Shown: positions 7,997 to 19,057, counted from the stretch's first letter. The stretch: DNA of 64,000 nucleotides from Bacteroidota bacterium (GCA_016702705.1 JADJDM010000015.1:62001-126000); one strand, 5' to 3'. Program-made: numbers and translations. Notes: generated by a model not told the origin, from the sequence alone.

Positions 7997-10392
7997 ATGA
8001 AGAAAGTTTACGCAATTTTTTGGTTTTTATGCTCATTTATAACCGTGAAAGCACAGCAAAACGGTTTAGTAAAAGGAACGGTTAGTGACAAACTAACCAA
8101 AGAATTGCTCCCAGGTGCAACCATTGCTTACAAATCGGGCTCTGGAGCACTTTCAGATATTAATGGGGAATTTAATATTAGCCTTACAGAGGGATTATAC
8201 ACCTTAGAAGTTAGCTTGCTAGGATATAAAAATATTAATAAAACTATTGATGTTAAAGCCAATGATACTTTAGTTTTAAATTTCGATTTAGAAACCGCCA
8301 ACCAAATTTTGGATGAAGTAGTTGTGAGCGCAGGTAAATTCGAACAAAAATTATCCGATGTAACCATTTCGATGGAAGTTATAAAACCTGCATTAATTCA
8401 AAATAAAAATGCTGTTGCTTTGGATCAGATTATGAATCAAATTCCAAGTGTAAATATTTCTGATTCTCAAGTTAGTATTCGTTCAGGAAGTGGATTTAGT
8501 TACGGGGCAGGTAGTCGTGTATTAATGATGGTAGATGAAATGCCGATGATTAGTGCAGATGCTGCTGATATTAAATGGAATTTTATACCAATAGAAAACA
8601 TTGAACAAGTAGAGGTAATTAAAGGTGCATCCTCTGCCCTATTTGGTTCATCAGCTTTAAATGGAGTAATAAATTTTAGAACTGCTTATCCAAAAGATAA
8701 ACCACAAACTTCTTTTACTAGTTACTATGGTGTTTATGGCACACCTCGAAGAGAAGAACTTGTTTGGTACAAAGGACAACAAAAACCAGAACAAAAAGGA
8801 ACAAACTTTTTTCATTCTCAAAAAATAGGACAATTAGATTTTGTAATTGGCGGGCAATTATTACAAAACGATGGCTTCCGTTATTTAGAAAGTGAAACAA
8901 GAGGTAGAGCTAACATGAATTTACGTTATAACTTCACAAAAAAACTAAGCGGTTTAGCTGTTGGAGTAAATGCAAATTACATGGCAACGAGTGGTGGATT
9001 GTTTTTCTTGTGGGCAGGTGCGGATTCTGCTTATCTCCCTTCATACTCTGCTGATTCAAAAACTTCTCGCTCTATTCAAATTTATGATAATACAAGATTA
9101 AGTGTTGATCCTTTTATCGTTTATAATACTGAGAAAACAGGAAGAATATCTTGGAGAACACGTTACTTTAATACTACAAACACCAACGATAAAAACCAAG
9201 AATCAACTTCAAATCTTTTGTACTCCGATTTACAATGGCAAAAACGTTTTAAAAACAAACTCACATTCACCATGGGTTATGTTACAATGACACAAAAAGT
9301 TATTTCTGATTCGTTGTATGGAAGAAGAAGCGGTATTAATCACGCAGGTTATATACAATTAGATAAAAAAATAAAAAAACTCACTTTGTCGTTTGGATTA
9401 AGAGGAGAATATTTTAAAATTGATACTGCGAAAACAAAAGGAACATTTTTTAATGATAAAATTAAAATTTACCTTTCCAACCTGTTACGCGCATTGGAGC
9501 CAACTATCAATTATTCGAATATACTTTTATTCGTTCTTCTTTTGGACAGGGATATCGCTTTCCTTCTATTGCAGAGAAATACATTGCAACAAACGTAAGT
9601 TCGTTAAAGTTATTTCCAAATAATAATTTGCAACCAGAATATGGATGGAGCGCAGAAATTGGAGTGAAACAAGGTTTTAAAATTGGTGGCTTTAAAGCCT
9701 TTTTAGATGTTGCTTATTTTTGGACAGAGTATAGAAACATGATGGATTTTGTTTACACTTTACCAATTGATAAAGATAGTTTAAACAATGGCGATTATGA
9801 CATACAAACCTTAGTAAGCAGAAGTGGATTTCAATCGCAAAACATTGGAAGAGCAAAAGTAACAGGGTGGGATTTTTCGTTAAGCGGGGCAGGTAATATT
9901 GGTAAGTTTGATTTCACATTACTTACAGGCTATACCTACACAAACCCTATCGATCCTGACTTTGACCCATTAGTTGACACAACAGGTTCTTTCAAGGGAA
10001 GTAATTTATTAAAATACAGAAGTCAACACATGTTTAAAAACGACATTCAAATTGACTACAAAAAGTTCTCGATTGGATTTAGTTCTAGGTTTACAAGCTA
10101 CATGGAGAACATAGATTTGCGTTTTGAAGAACCTCTAATTTATGAGCTATTAACTCCAAATACTCCACTTTATAATAACCCAGCCTTATATGTATTACCT
10201 GGATTAAAGGAGTATAGAACAAAACATAAACACGATGGCTGGCAACATGATTTTAGAATGTCGTACAAAATATCGAAGGAGTTAAAAGCTTCGATTATTA
10301 TTAATAATTTCTTTAATCAAGAATTTATGTCGCGCCCAGGTTATGTTGAAGGACCAAGGATGTTTACGATGCAAGTAGTTATGAAGTTTTAA
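7997..10392 (+). CDS. TonB-dependent receptor (one-base frame break at about 9464)
   Basis: Outer-membrane active transporter. It starts with a signal peptide (MKKVYAIFWFLCSFITVKA), then a carboxypeptidase-regulatory beta domain (about 24 to 105, GTVSDKLTKELLPGATI), a TonB plug (KNAVALDQIMNQIPSV to VEVIKGASSALFGSSALNGVINF) and a long barrel ending MQVVMKF with a terminal Phe. The frame breaks at the AAAA run 9464-9467; adding one A restores KIKNLPFQPVTRIGANYQL and joins both halves into a protein of about 798 residues with no missing segment. I take this as an assembly indel, not a dead gene. Substrate unknown; there is no neighbouring SusD gene, and the modest length fits a metal, siderophore or vitamin receptor rather than a glycan one. 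Confidence 0.85.
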
Positions 10393-10393
10393 A

Positions 10394-10436
10394 TCATAAA
10401 AAAGTCCCCCGAGTTTTCGGGGAACTTTTTTATGAT
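10394..10436. terminator. Bidirectional terminator between receptor and Fic gene
   Basis: TCATAAAAAAGT, CCCCGA, a short T-rich loop, TCGGGG and CTTTTTTATGA form a long stem with T runs on each side. It lies between two convergent genes and can serve both. Confidence 0.85.
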
Positions 10437-10437
10437 A

Positions 10438-11541
10438 CTACAATCTAACTTCATAACCAGTACTTCTTCCTCCAGCACTATCTTTTTTTAGCATTTTTTT
10501 CGTCACTAAATCTTGTATATCACGCAAGGCTGTATCACTTGAGCACTTTGCTATTTTAGCCCATTTACTACTTGTTAACCTGCCATCAAAACCATCCATT
10601 GCTTTATTTAATAATAAGCGTTGCCTATCATTTAAAGCAGTTGTTTTATGCTTTTCCCAAAAATTAGATTTTGCTAAAACTCCTGCTAATAATTTATCCG
10701 ATGCTTTAAGTGCTTTATACAAACAATCTAAAAACCAAAGGTGCCAATTGGTTACATCCATATCGCCCTTTTGAGTTTTCTCAAGTATGTTATAATATTT
10801 ATTACGCTCCAATCTTATCTGCGACGACATACTGTAAAAACGTTGGTTATGACCATCAGCGCGAGCCAATAGCATATCAGTTAAAGCACGCGCCATACGG
10901 CCGTTTCCATCATCAAAAGGATGCAAAGTTACAAACCACAAATGTGCAGTAGAAGCTTTTAAAACAGGATCCATTGTTCTAGTAGAATTAAACCACTTAA
11001 CAAAAGCAGTCATTTCTTTGTTGAGTACTTTGGCAGCTGGCGCTTGAAAATGAACTTTTTCTCTTCCCATTGCTCCCGATACAACCTGCATGGGGCCAGT
11101 AGAATCATCTCTCCATTTGCCGATAACTATTTTATACATTCCACTTCTTCCTTCTGGAAATAATGAAGAGTGCCAACCAAATAATCTATCACTACTTAAT
11201 GGTTTATTAAATTTTTGAGTTGCGTCCAACATCATCTCAACAACGCCATCAACGTTTCTATCAGATTTAACTAAACCTGCTATTTCCAAACCTAACTTGC
11301 GCGCTATCGAAGAACGTACTTGATCGTGACGCAAATTTTCACCTTCTATTTCACTTGTTTTAAGTACATCATTGGTTATTGTTTCCAATACAGCTTCCGA
11401 GCGAATTGTAAAGCCTAATGTTTCCATCTTCCCTATTAGCCTGCCTTGCAAATGCCTAACTTCCGAAAGTAAAGGCAATATAGCTTCATTATCCCAGTAG
11501 AACTGAGGCCAATCCGAATATTGATAAACATAAGTTGCCAT
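10438..11541 (-). CDS. Fic-domain protein with DUF4172 and winged-helix ends
   Basis: Fic enzymes usually transfer AMP from ATP to a protein hydroxyl. From ATG 11541 (MATYVYQYSDWPQFYWD) the protein has 367 residues: an N-terminal DUF4172 region (1 to about 85), the Fic fold with complete active motif HPFDDGNGR (about 207 to 215), and a C-terminal winged-helix-like region (about 300 to 367, LTSSKWAKIAKCSSDTALRDIQDL). The auto-inhibitory motif (S/T)xxxE(G/N) is present as TSEIEGEN near residues 62 to 69, as in class II Fic proteins. A start seven codons upstream is possible but less family-like. The C-terminal DNA-binding-like domain and the palindromic array just upstream suggest that the protein regulates its own gene; this is inference. 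Confidence 0.9.
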   Translation of the reverse strand: MATYVYQYSDWPQFYWDNEAILPLLSEVRHLQGRLIGKMETLGFTIRSEAVLETITNDVLKTSEIEGENLRHDQVRSSIARKLGLEIAGLVKSDRNVDGVVEMMLDATQKFNKPLSSDRLFGWHSSLFPEGRSGMYKIVIGKWRDDSTGPMQVVSGAMGREKVHFQAPAAKVLNKEMTAFVKWFNSTRTMDPVLKASTAHLWFVTLHPFDDGNGRMARALTDMLLARADGHNQRFYSMSSQIRLERNKYYNILEKTQKGDMDVTNWHLWFLDCLYKALKASDKLLAGVLAKSNFWEKHKTTALNDRQRLLLNKAMDGFDGRLTSSKWAKIAKCSSDTALRDIQDLVTKKMLKKDSAGGRSTGYEVRL

Positions 11542-11573
11542 AATACAAAAACTATAACACAAATGTATTTATT

Positions 11574-11715
11574 ATTCACCGCACTTCCAAATTATTCACC
11601 GCATATTTTGCGGTAATTAAACAAGCTATTCGCCGCATATAATTAAAAAATCATGCGGCGAATAAATAACCTATTCGCCGCAAAATATGCGGTGATTAAT
11701 AATTTATTCGCAGCA
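11574..11715. promoter_or_regulatory. Array of eight ATTCRCCGCA half-sites (putative fic operator)
   Basis: The whole spacer upstream of the Fic gene is filled by copies of ATTCACCGCA/ATTCGCCGCA and its complement. Plus-oriented copies: 11574-11583, 11594-11603, 11628-11637, 11673-11682 and a variant at 11706-11715 (ATTCGCAGCA). Opposite copies: 11609-11617, 11654-11663 and 11688-11696. Three pairs form palindromes with spacers of 5, 16 and 5 bases. Such clustered dyads are typical of cooperative operator binding. The likely binder is the winged-helix region of the adjacent Fic protein, but no binding is shown. Confidence 0.75.
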
Positions 11716-11753
11716 CGCTTATGAATTAAAATTGAAATGGGATTAATAAGAAA

Positions 11754-12632
11754 TTACACCTTCTTCTTGTGTTTCCAACGTCTATGGCTCCACAACCATA
11801 TTTCAGGTTGTTTAATAATATCTTGCTGTAGTTTCTTTGTGTGCATTTCTGAAATTTCACCTTCTTTGGTTTCCTTAGGGTTTTCGCACAGCATTTCGGC
11901 GTACAATTTATAGTGACCTCGTTTTTCTCTACCTACAGTTACATAAACAACGGGGCAATTCATTTTTTGAGCAATTTTTTCCGTGCCCCAAAAAACTGGG
12001 GTATCTTGATGCAAGAAGGTTGTCCAATAAGCACCTTCAGGCGAAGGAGTTTGATCGGCAATAAAAGCTGTAGCATTAACTTCATTTCTATTACGAATCA
12101 TTTCACGCATTGTATCTTTCATTGTATATAATTTTGTACCGAAACGAGTACGCATATTACACATTAATTTATCAAAGTGCTTATTGCTAAGAGGATGATA
12201 AATTACATACAACTGTTGTTTTAACATTAAACTAAAGGAGCTACCACCCCACTCCCAATTACCATAGTGTCCCATAACAATAATACAGCTTCTTTTTTCT
12301 TCATTTAATTTATTAAACAAATCAATTGCACTTTTATCAAAAGCGCAGCGCTTTAAATTAGTTGCGGGAGAAATAGTTAATGTTTGTAAGGTTTCTAGAA
12401 TTAAATCACAAAGAAAACGAAAAAACTTCCGCTCAATATTCTTAAGCTCGTCATGCGTTTTTTCTGGAAAAGAATTCTTCAGGTTCTCATAAACAACTTT
12501 TTTTCTGTAACCTAATACGTAATATACGAGCACAAATAAAAAATCGGAAATTCCGTAAAGAATCCAAAAGGGCAAAATAGAAATGAGATAAAGTAATGGT
12601 AATACAAATATGTAGTACAATACTGCCCCCAT
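11754..12632 (-). CDS. Lysophospholipid/lipid A-type acyltransferase (LpxL/HtrB family)
   Basis: A 292-residue inner-membrane enzyme with one or two N-terminal hydrophobic segments (GAVLYYIFVLPLLYLISILPF). It has the acyltransferase motif HYGNWE near residue 121 (the H(X4)D/E catalytic pair) and the FIADQTPSPEGAYW segment typical of the LpxL/HtrB family, which adds secondary acyl chains to lipid A on the cytoplasmic face. Acyl chain and acceptor are not readable from sequence. Its ATG overlaps the stop of the LOG-family gene by one base (TAATG), indicating translational coupling. Confidence 0.88.
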   Translation of the reverse strand: MGAVLYYIFVLPLLYLISILPFWILYGISDFLFVLVYYVLGYRKKVVYENLKNSFPEKTHDELKNIERKFFRFLCDLILETLQTLTISPATNLKRCAFDKSAIDLFNKLNEEKRSCIIVMGHYGNWEWGGSSFSLMLKQQLYVIYHPLSNKHFDKLMCNMRTRFGTKLYTMKDTMREMIRNRNEVNATAFIADQTPSPEGAYWTTFLHQDTPVFWGTEKIAQKMNCPVVYVTVGREKRGHYKLYAEMLCENPKETKEGEISEMHTKKLQQDIIKQPEIWLWSHRRWKHKKKV

Positions 12633-13348
12633 TAGAAATTTGGCTTTAGTAAATACTTAGAGTAGAAATCTACAATGTGTTTTACTGCTTCATCAGCTGT
12701 ATCAACAATTTTAACCAAATCTAAATCCTTTGGACTAACATTGTGCTCTTCCTCTAACATGGTATCTTTAATCCATTTAAACAAACCTTCCCAATACGCT
12801 TTACCAACAAGTACTACAGGAAACTCTGCAATCTTGTTTGTTTGCACCAAAGTTAAGGCTTCAAATAATTCATCAATGGTTCCAAAGCCACCTGGCATAC
12901 CAATAAATCCTTGAGAGTATTTTAGGAATATAGTTTTACGCACAAAGAAATAATTAAAATCGATGCTCTTATCTCTATCAATATAATCGTTTGGTTTTTG
13001 TTCAAAAGGCAATTCAATATTTAAACCTACTGATTTTCCGCCACCTTCTCTTGCTCCCTTGTTAGCAGCTTCCATAATACCTGGACCGCCACCAGAAATA
13101 ACTCCATAACCTTCTTTCACTAATTTAAAAGCAATTTCTTCTGCTAACTTATAATATTTATTTTCAGGTTTTGTTCTTGCACTACCAAAAATAGAAACAC
13201 AAGGTCCAATCTTCGACATACGTTCGAAACCTTCAACAAACTCACTCATTATTTTAAAAATCTGCCAACTATCTGTTGCTTTTATATCACTCCAACCTTT
13301 ATCAGCAAATGCTTTTCTTATTTTCTCTTCATTTTCGTTCATCGTCAT
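12632..13348 (-). CDS. LOG-family protein (TIGR00730-like)
   Basis: A 238-residue Rossmann-type protein with both hallmark motifs: GGGPGIMEAANKGA near residue 91 and PGGFGTIDELFE near 155. Characterised LOG proteins are cytokinin riboside 5'-monophosphate phosphoribohydrolases, releasing adenine-type bases from nucleoside monophosphates; in non-plant-associated bacteria the physiological substrate is unclear. This is the longer bacterial subgroup. A second ATG two codons downstream could be the start. It is coupled to the acyltransferase by a TAATG overlap; a functional link between the two is not obvious. Confidence 0.85.
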   Translation of the reverse strand: MTMNENEEKIRKAFADKGWSDIKATDSWQIFKIMSEFVEGFERMSKIGPCVSIFGSARTKPENKYYKLAEEIAFKLVKEGYGVISGGGPGIMEAANKGAREGGGKSVGLNIELPFEQKPNDYIDRDKSIDFNYFFVRKTIFLKYSQGFIGMPGGFGTIDELFEALTLVQTNKIAEFPVVLVGKAYWEGLFKWIKDTMLEEEHNVSPKDLDLVKIVDTADEAVKHIVDFYSKYLLKPNF

Positions 13349-13394
13349 AACTCAATTTTTGTTTAAATATACTAATTTCTGAAATCAAAATCAA

Positions 13395-16219
13395 TTACAT
13401 TTCTTTCTTCAAATACTTTCCTGTATAGCTAACTTTATTCTTTAATAGTTCTTCCGGAGTTCCAGTGAATAAAATTTCTCCTCCTCTTGACCCGCCTTCT
13501 AAACCAACATCAATAATATGGTCGGCAACTTTTATAATATCCATATTATGTTCTATTACCAAAACAGTATTTCCGTTATCCACCAAACGATTCAAAACAT
13601 CTAATAAAATACGAATATCTTCAAAATGTAAACCTGTTGTTGGTTCATCTAAAATATAAAAGGTATTTCCTGTATCACGTTTACTTAATTCTGTTGCTAG
13701 TTTAACACGCTGTGCCTCACCACCTGAAAGAGTTGTAGCCTGTTGCCCCAAACTAATATAACCTAAATTAACTTTTTGCAATGTTTTTATTTGACGATAA
13801 ATACTCGGCACGTTTTCGAAAAACTCACAAGCTTGGTCAATTGTCATATTTAAAACATCACTAATTGATTTTCCTTTGTATCTAACTTCTAATGTTTCTC
13901 TGTTATAACGTTTGCCAATACATTCATCGCATTGCACATAAACATCAGGCAAAAAATTCATTTCAATTGTTTTCACACCAGCGCCCATGCACGTTTCGCA
14001 ACGACCACCTTTTACGTTAAAGGAAAATCTTCCTGGCTTATACCCTCTAATATTTGCTTCAGGCAATGCTGCAAATAAATTTCTTATATCAGAGAATACG
14101 TTTGTGTACGTTGCAGGATTACTTCGTGGTGTTCGTCCAATTGGTGATTGGTCAATATCAATTACCTTATCAATGTTTTCAATACCAACTATACTTTTAT
14201 AAGGAAGTGGTTTCTTTTCTGCATTATAAAAATAATTACTTAGAATTGGATAAAGTGTTTCATTAATTAAACTTGATTTTCCAGAACCAGAAACACCTGT
14301 AACACATATAAATTTACCCAAAGGCAAATCAACAGAAACATTTTTTAAATTATGACCCGTTGCTCCTTTTAAGCTTAATTTTTTTCCGTTTCCTTTTCTT
14401 CTCGATTTAGGAATTGCAATTGAACGCTTCCCTGTAATGTACTCAGAAGTCATGGTTGGGAACTTCAGTAGTTTTTTTGGTTCAGCTGCTGCTACCACAT
14501 ACCCACCATGAATACCAGCTCCAGGGCCGATATCAATAACATAATCAGCCTGTTCAATCATGTCTTTATCGTGTTCTACAACAAGAACCGAATTGCCAGC
14601 ATCACGTAAATCTTTCAAGGCTTGTATCAAACGCATATTATCGCGTTGATGCAAACCAATACTTGGCTCATCTAAAATATAAAGCACACCAACTAATTGA
14701 GAACCAATTTGTGTTGCCAAACGAATACGCTGGGCTTCTCCTCCTGATAATGATTTTGAGCTTAAATTAAGTGAAACATAATCTAATCCTACATTCAATA
14801 AAAATCCAATACGCGAACGAATTTCTTTCAAAATTTCTTTTGCGATGGTGTTTTGGTTTTTACTTAAACGTTTTTCAATATCCTTAAACCACTCATGCAA
14901 AGCAGCAACATCAAGGCTCGACAGCTCTGCAATGTTTTTATTATCAACTTTAAAATATAAAGCTTGCTTTTTTAAGCGAGTTCCATTACAACTATCACAC
15001 GCAATTTTATTGGTAAAACCATTTACCCAACGTTGCATTGCTGGAGAAGGATTTTCCTCTGCTTGTTTAGTTATAAAAGTGGCAATTCCTTCAAATGTAA
15101 AATTATATCCATCAGAGTTTGCATCCGTTTTAATTTTAAAACTTTCGTCGCTTCCATAAAGAATAACATTTACAGCTTCATCTTCTAACTCTTCAAAAGG
15201 TGTATCTAAACTAAAACCGTAATGTGCGCCAATAGCTTCTATTTGCTTGTAAATCCAAGAGTTTTTAAATTCACCCATGGGAGCAATTGCACCTTTTTTT
15301 AAACTCAGTTTTGGATTAGGAACAATTTTATCAATCGCAATTTCAGAAACAACACCTAAACCATTACACTTGTTGCACGCTCCGTATGGCGAGTTAAACG
15401 AAAACATATTTGGTGCAGGTTCATCGTAAGAAATACCAGAAGTTGGACACATTAAATTACGACTAAAGAAACGCGGTTGATTTTTTGATTTTGGTTTATC
15501 ATCATGCTCCAAAATCATAATCGTTCCCTTGCCTTGTTTCATGGCCGTTTGAACAGATTGCGACAAACGTTGTTTTATATTCCCTGTAATTTCAATTCTA
15601 TCAATTACTGTTTCAATATCATGAACTTTGTATCTATCTAATTGCATTTTAGGAGTAATGTCAACTATCACTCCATCCACACGTACTTTTGAAAAACCTT
15701 GTTTTCTAATTTGCTCAAACAATTCTCTGTAATGTCCTTTACGACCCTTAACAATTGGAGTAAGAACATTTATTTTTTTTCCCTTAAACTGCTCCATAAT
15801 CAAATCTAAAATTTGATCATCGGAATACTTCACCATTTTTCTCCGCTCACATACGAATATGCATCAGATGCACGAGCGTACAACAAACGTAGGAAATCAT
15901 AAATTTCAGTAATGGTTCCAACAGTTGAACGAGGATTTTTATTTACTGTTTTTTGTTCGATAGAAATTACAGGAGAAAGTCCCGTAATCTTATCTACATC
16001 GGGGCGTTCCATACTACCAAGGAACTGACGAGCATAAGAAGAAAAACTTTCGATGTATCTTCTTTGTCCTTCGGCATAAATAGTATCAAAAGCCAAAGAT
16101 GATTTTCCGCTTCCACTTAAACCAGTAATAACAACTAATTTATTGCGGGGAATGGTAATGTCTATATTTTTTAGATTATGAGCGCGAGCGCCAATAACCT
16201 CAATTGTTTCTTCTTCCAT
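13395..16219 (-). CDS. uvrA: Excinuclease ABC subunit A (one-base frame break at 15836-15840)
   Basis: UvrA is the damage-sensing ATPase dimer of nucleotide excision repair. The N-terminal part carries Walker A GLSGSGKSS and the conserved RRYIESFSSYARQFL; the remainder carries the first signature LSGGEAQRIRLA, zinc-finger cysteines (CNKCNGLG, CDSCNGT, CETCMGAG, CDECIGKR), the second Walker A GVSGSGKSSL and a second LSGGEAQRVKLA. The frame changes at a run of five T (15836-15840 on the plus strand); one more T would give GEKMVKYSDDQ and a normal protein of about 941 residues. No sequence is lost, so an assembly indel is the best explanation. Monocistronic by appearance. Confidence 0.93.
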
Positions 16220-16408
16220 AATTGTGTGAACCGACAGCTAATTTCGGCATTTTTTTAATGAAGAATTGGATTGTTGAAAGCTTTTTAAATTATTGAAAAT
16301 TGAATAATGAAGATTGAATAATTTAATTAAGCTTTTGTTTAAGTAATTACTTCCAAATTAAGTACTCCTTAAAACTTCTTCAATTTTCAATCTTCCTTCT
16401 TCCTTAGC
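16220..16408. repeat. Low-complexity spacer with inverted TTGAAAATTGA-type units
   Basis: This 189-base spacer holds near-repeats such as TTGAAAATTGAATAATGAAG (left) and the approximate complement CTTCAATTTTCAATCTTCC (right), able to form a weak hairpin. Similar units sit downstream of hisS. No gene is visible. Confidence 0.4.
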
Positions 16409-17119
16409 TTATCGCCCTTCCTTTTTCCAACGTCTGTAGCAATCCATAATCGGGGCATACAGGTCGTAGCCGTCGTTTGTGATGATAAAATTATCGTTTA
16501 TATTATAACAGTACTTTTTAAATTTTTGATAATCGATTGTTTCGTCGCCAGTTAATTTTCTTAATATTTCGGCATTAAATTTTTGTTCTACTAATTCATC
16601 AATCAACATTTGCTCATATAAAGCGGCAAGTTTTTGTTTAGCTTTTCCTTTATGGCTAAAAGCATCGTATAAAGCGGTAATCGGACTTTGGAAAGCATCT
16701 ACTCCAGTAGTTTTTGGACGGTTAATTACACGCTCCATATATTCGCGTTCATACGGCTTAATCTTAAAGGCATTTACATTAAATGTTTCTAAACCATAAA
16801 TTGTACGATTTAAAACAACATTAATGGAGCGTTTGGTTGAGTCATTTATGTTCCTGATATTTTTTATGACCATGCTCTTTTTGTAATAACCCAAATACGA
16901 AAACACAATGGTATCACTATCCTTTCCAGTTATCGAAAAATGACCGTCGTAATTACTTACTTCACCATTCCCAGTACTTGTATTAATAACGTAGGCAAAA
17001 GGAATGGCAGCAGAGCTATCTTGATCCAAAACAAAGCCAGTAATTTTAAATACGCGCTGAGAATGGGCAAAAAAAGCCGCCAAACAAAAAAGGAATATGC
17101 CAATAATCTTAGCTCTCAT
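16409..17119 (-). CDS. Secreted protein with carboxypeptidase-regulatory-like domain
   Basis: About 236 residues from MRAKIIGIFLFCLAAFFAHS, a clear signal peptide. Residues about 25 to 115 form a CarboxypepD_reg-like beta sandwich (KITGFVLDQDSSAAIPFAYV, then GNGEVSNYDGHFSI, then SYLGYYKKS), the same module found at the start of TonB receptors. The second half is charged and helical with no recognised domain (AFKIKPYEREYMERVINRP). Many short Bacteroidota proteins share this layout; their function is unknown. An alternative start lies three codons upstream. Confidence 0.75.
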   Translation of the reverse strand: MRAKIIGIFLFCLAAFFAHSQRVFKITGFVLDQDSSAAIPFAYVINTSTGNGEVSNYDGHFSITGKDSDTIVFSYLGYYKKSMVIKNIRNINDSTKRSINVVLNRTIYGLETFNVNAFKIKPYEREYMERVINRPKTTGVDAFQSPITALYDAFSHKGKAKQKLAALYEQMLIDELVEQKFNAEILRKLTGDETIDYQKFKKYCYNINDNFIITNDGYDLYAPIMDCYRRWKKEGR

Positions 17120-17234
17120 TTCTGGCATAAAAATACATCAATAAAACTTTTAAACATATAGTTGAAAAAATAAGTGTGCTATGCTTTATAAATATTTAAC
17201 AGAACGCTTTAAAAGCTTAAATTTGGTGTCTGAG

Positions 17235-18953
17235 ATGGAAAATTTTGTAGTATCGGCTCGTAAGTATCGTCCGCAAACGTTTAGAACGGTTGTAGGTCAA
17301 CAGCATATTACCAATACGTTGAAAAACGCTATTGTTACTAAGCATTTGGCTCAAGCTTTCTTGTTTTGTGGTCCGCGTGGTGTGGGTAAAACAACCTGCG
17401 CTCGTATTCTTGCAAAAACGATTAACTGCTTTAATGTTACTGCTGATGGTGAAGCTTGCGATACTTGTGAATCCTGTACTTCATTTAATGAAGGAGCTTC
17501 TTTAAACGTTTACGAATTAGATGCTGCATCTAACAACTCTGTTGAAGATATTCGTAGTTTAATTGACCAAGTACGTTTCGCTCCACAATTAGGTTCTCAC
17601 AAGGTGTATGTGATTGACGAGGTTCACATGTTATCTAATGCGGCTTTTAACGCATTCCTAAAAACATTGGAAGAGCCGCCAAAGCATGCTGTATTTATTT
17701 TAGCAACTACTGAAAGACATAAAATTTTACCTACTATTCTTTCTCGTTGTCAGATTTTTGATTTTAACAGAATTAAGATAGAAGATATTTCTTCGCACCT
17801 AGCCTATATTGCAACAACTGAAGGTGTTTCTGCTGAAGAAGATGCTTTACACATTATTGCGCAAAAAGCAGATGGTGGTTTGCGTGATGCTTGTAGTATT
17901 TTTGACCAAATGGTTAGCTTTTCGGGTAATCATTTAACCTATAAAGCGGTTGTTGAAAATTTACATGTTTTAGATTACGATTATTACTTTAAGATAACTG
18001 ATGCTATTTATAACAGTAACTTATCTGAAGCACTATTAATATTTGATGAGATTTTAAAAAATGGTTTCGATGGACACAACTTTATTGTTGGTTTAGGCGA
18101 GCATTTCAGAAATTTGTTAGTTTGCAAAGATCCAACTACAATACAATTGTTAGAGGTTGGACAAAATGTAAAAGAAAAATACAGTCAGCAAGCTCAATTG
18201 TGTGCTATTCCATTCTTATTAAAAAGTTTAGGAATTGTAAATCGTATTGATATTAGTTACAAAGCTTCTAAAAAATCAACGATTAGCAGTTGAACTTGGA
18301 CTCATGCAAATGAGTTACTTAAACAACGCCGCATCATTAGATGCGGAAAAAAAAAAGATGAGTTAGAAACAGGCTTTAGTACTCCTGAACCTGCTAAACA
18401 AATTACTTCTCAAGTTGCAGCAACACCAACCGTTACAGCCAACGTTACTACTACCAATAAGCCAGTTACTTCATTTAAAGACTTAGATATTAAATCAGGC
18501 TTTAGATTAAATGAAATAACAAAAAACAATTCTGGAAAAGTAGAACAAACAGAAGTTAAAGAAGAAGTTGCTCAAACATTCGAAAACAAAGCGGTTACAG
18601 AGGCCGATGTTTTTAATGTGGTAAAAAGATACGCTGAGCTTAAAAACCAAAACAAACAATTTCAGGCGGCAACTATGTTGAGCGGACAGTTAGTGAAGTA
18701 CAACGAGCCTGTAATTACAATACTTTTAAACAACGAAGCGCAACTACATACTTACAACGATATAAAACAAGAGTTTTTAGATTTTGTGCGTACTGAATTA
18801 AAAAACAATTTAATTCAAATTGAAGTTGATGAACACAAAGACCAAGTTGTAAAAAAAGCACTTACTCCATTAGAGAAATTTAATTTAATGGCTGCTAAAA
18901 ATCCTTTGCTTACCGAGTTTAGAAAGAGATTGGATTTGGATCCTACTTTTTAA
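17235..18953 (+). CDS. dnaX: DNA polymerase III gamma/tau subunit (two frame breaks)
   Basis: Clamp-loader ATPase. From ATG 17235 (MENFVVSARKYRPQTF) there is Walker A GPRGVGKT (46-53), a zinc module (Cys65, 75, 78, 81), DEVHMLS and sensor TTERHKILPTILSRC; domain III follows. The frame shifts +1 at an A6 run (18270-18275) and returns by -1 at an A10 run (18347-18356), giving continuous protein RLAVELGLMQMSYL... to a conserved C-terminus LDLDPTF, about 572 residues. Without the second shift translation stops at TAG 18364, right after domain III, where a gamma-like short form would end. The upstream start at 17181 is less family-like. The 3' end is duplicated in degraded form at 21.2 kb. Confidence 0.9.
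18347..18366 (+). promoter_or_regulatory. A10 slippery run with A_AAA_AAG heptamer and -1 stop in dnaX
   Basis: In the frame used just upstream, the codons are GAA AAA AAA AAG ATG AGT TAG. The heptamer A AAA AAG at 18351-18357 is the same slippery string that drives -1 frameshifting in the E. coli dnaX gene, and runs of nine or more A cause transcriptional slippage in Thermus dnaX. A -1 slip here enters GAT GAG TTA, the frame that runs to the end of tau. Equally, a missing A from an assembly indel would look identical. Confidence 0.4.
18915..18953 (+). repeat. Left copy of 39-bp dnaX tail direct repeat
   Basis: The last 39 bases of dnaX, encoding EFRKRLDLDPTF and the stop, are identical to 21237-21275. 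This is the in-frame, presumably functional copy. Confidence 0.85.
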
Positions 18954-19057
18954 GGGCATTATTACTCTCTATTATTCTCCAATACTTACAGAAATTAGAA
19001 GCTATCAAGGCATTGAAAAACGTTAATATTTAGCTACATTTGGGTAAAGAAACTAAA

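Noticed and set aside
16220..16408. Attenuator or riboswitch upstream of uvrA
   Set aside because: Only low-complexity inverted repeats; no conserved riboswitch core was recognised.
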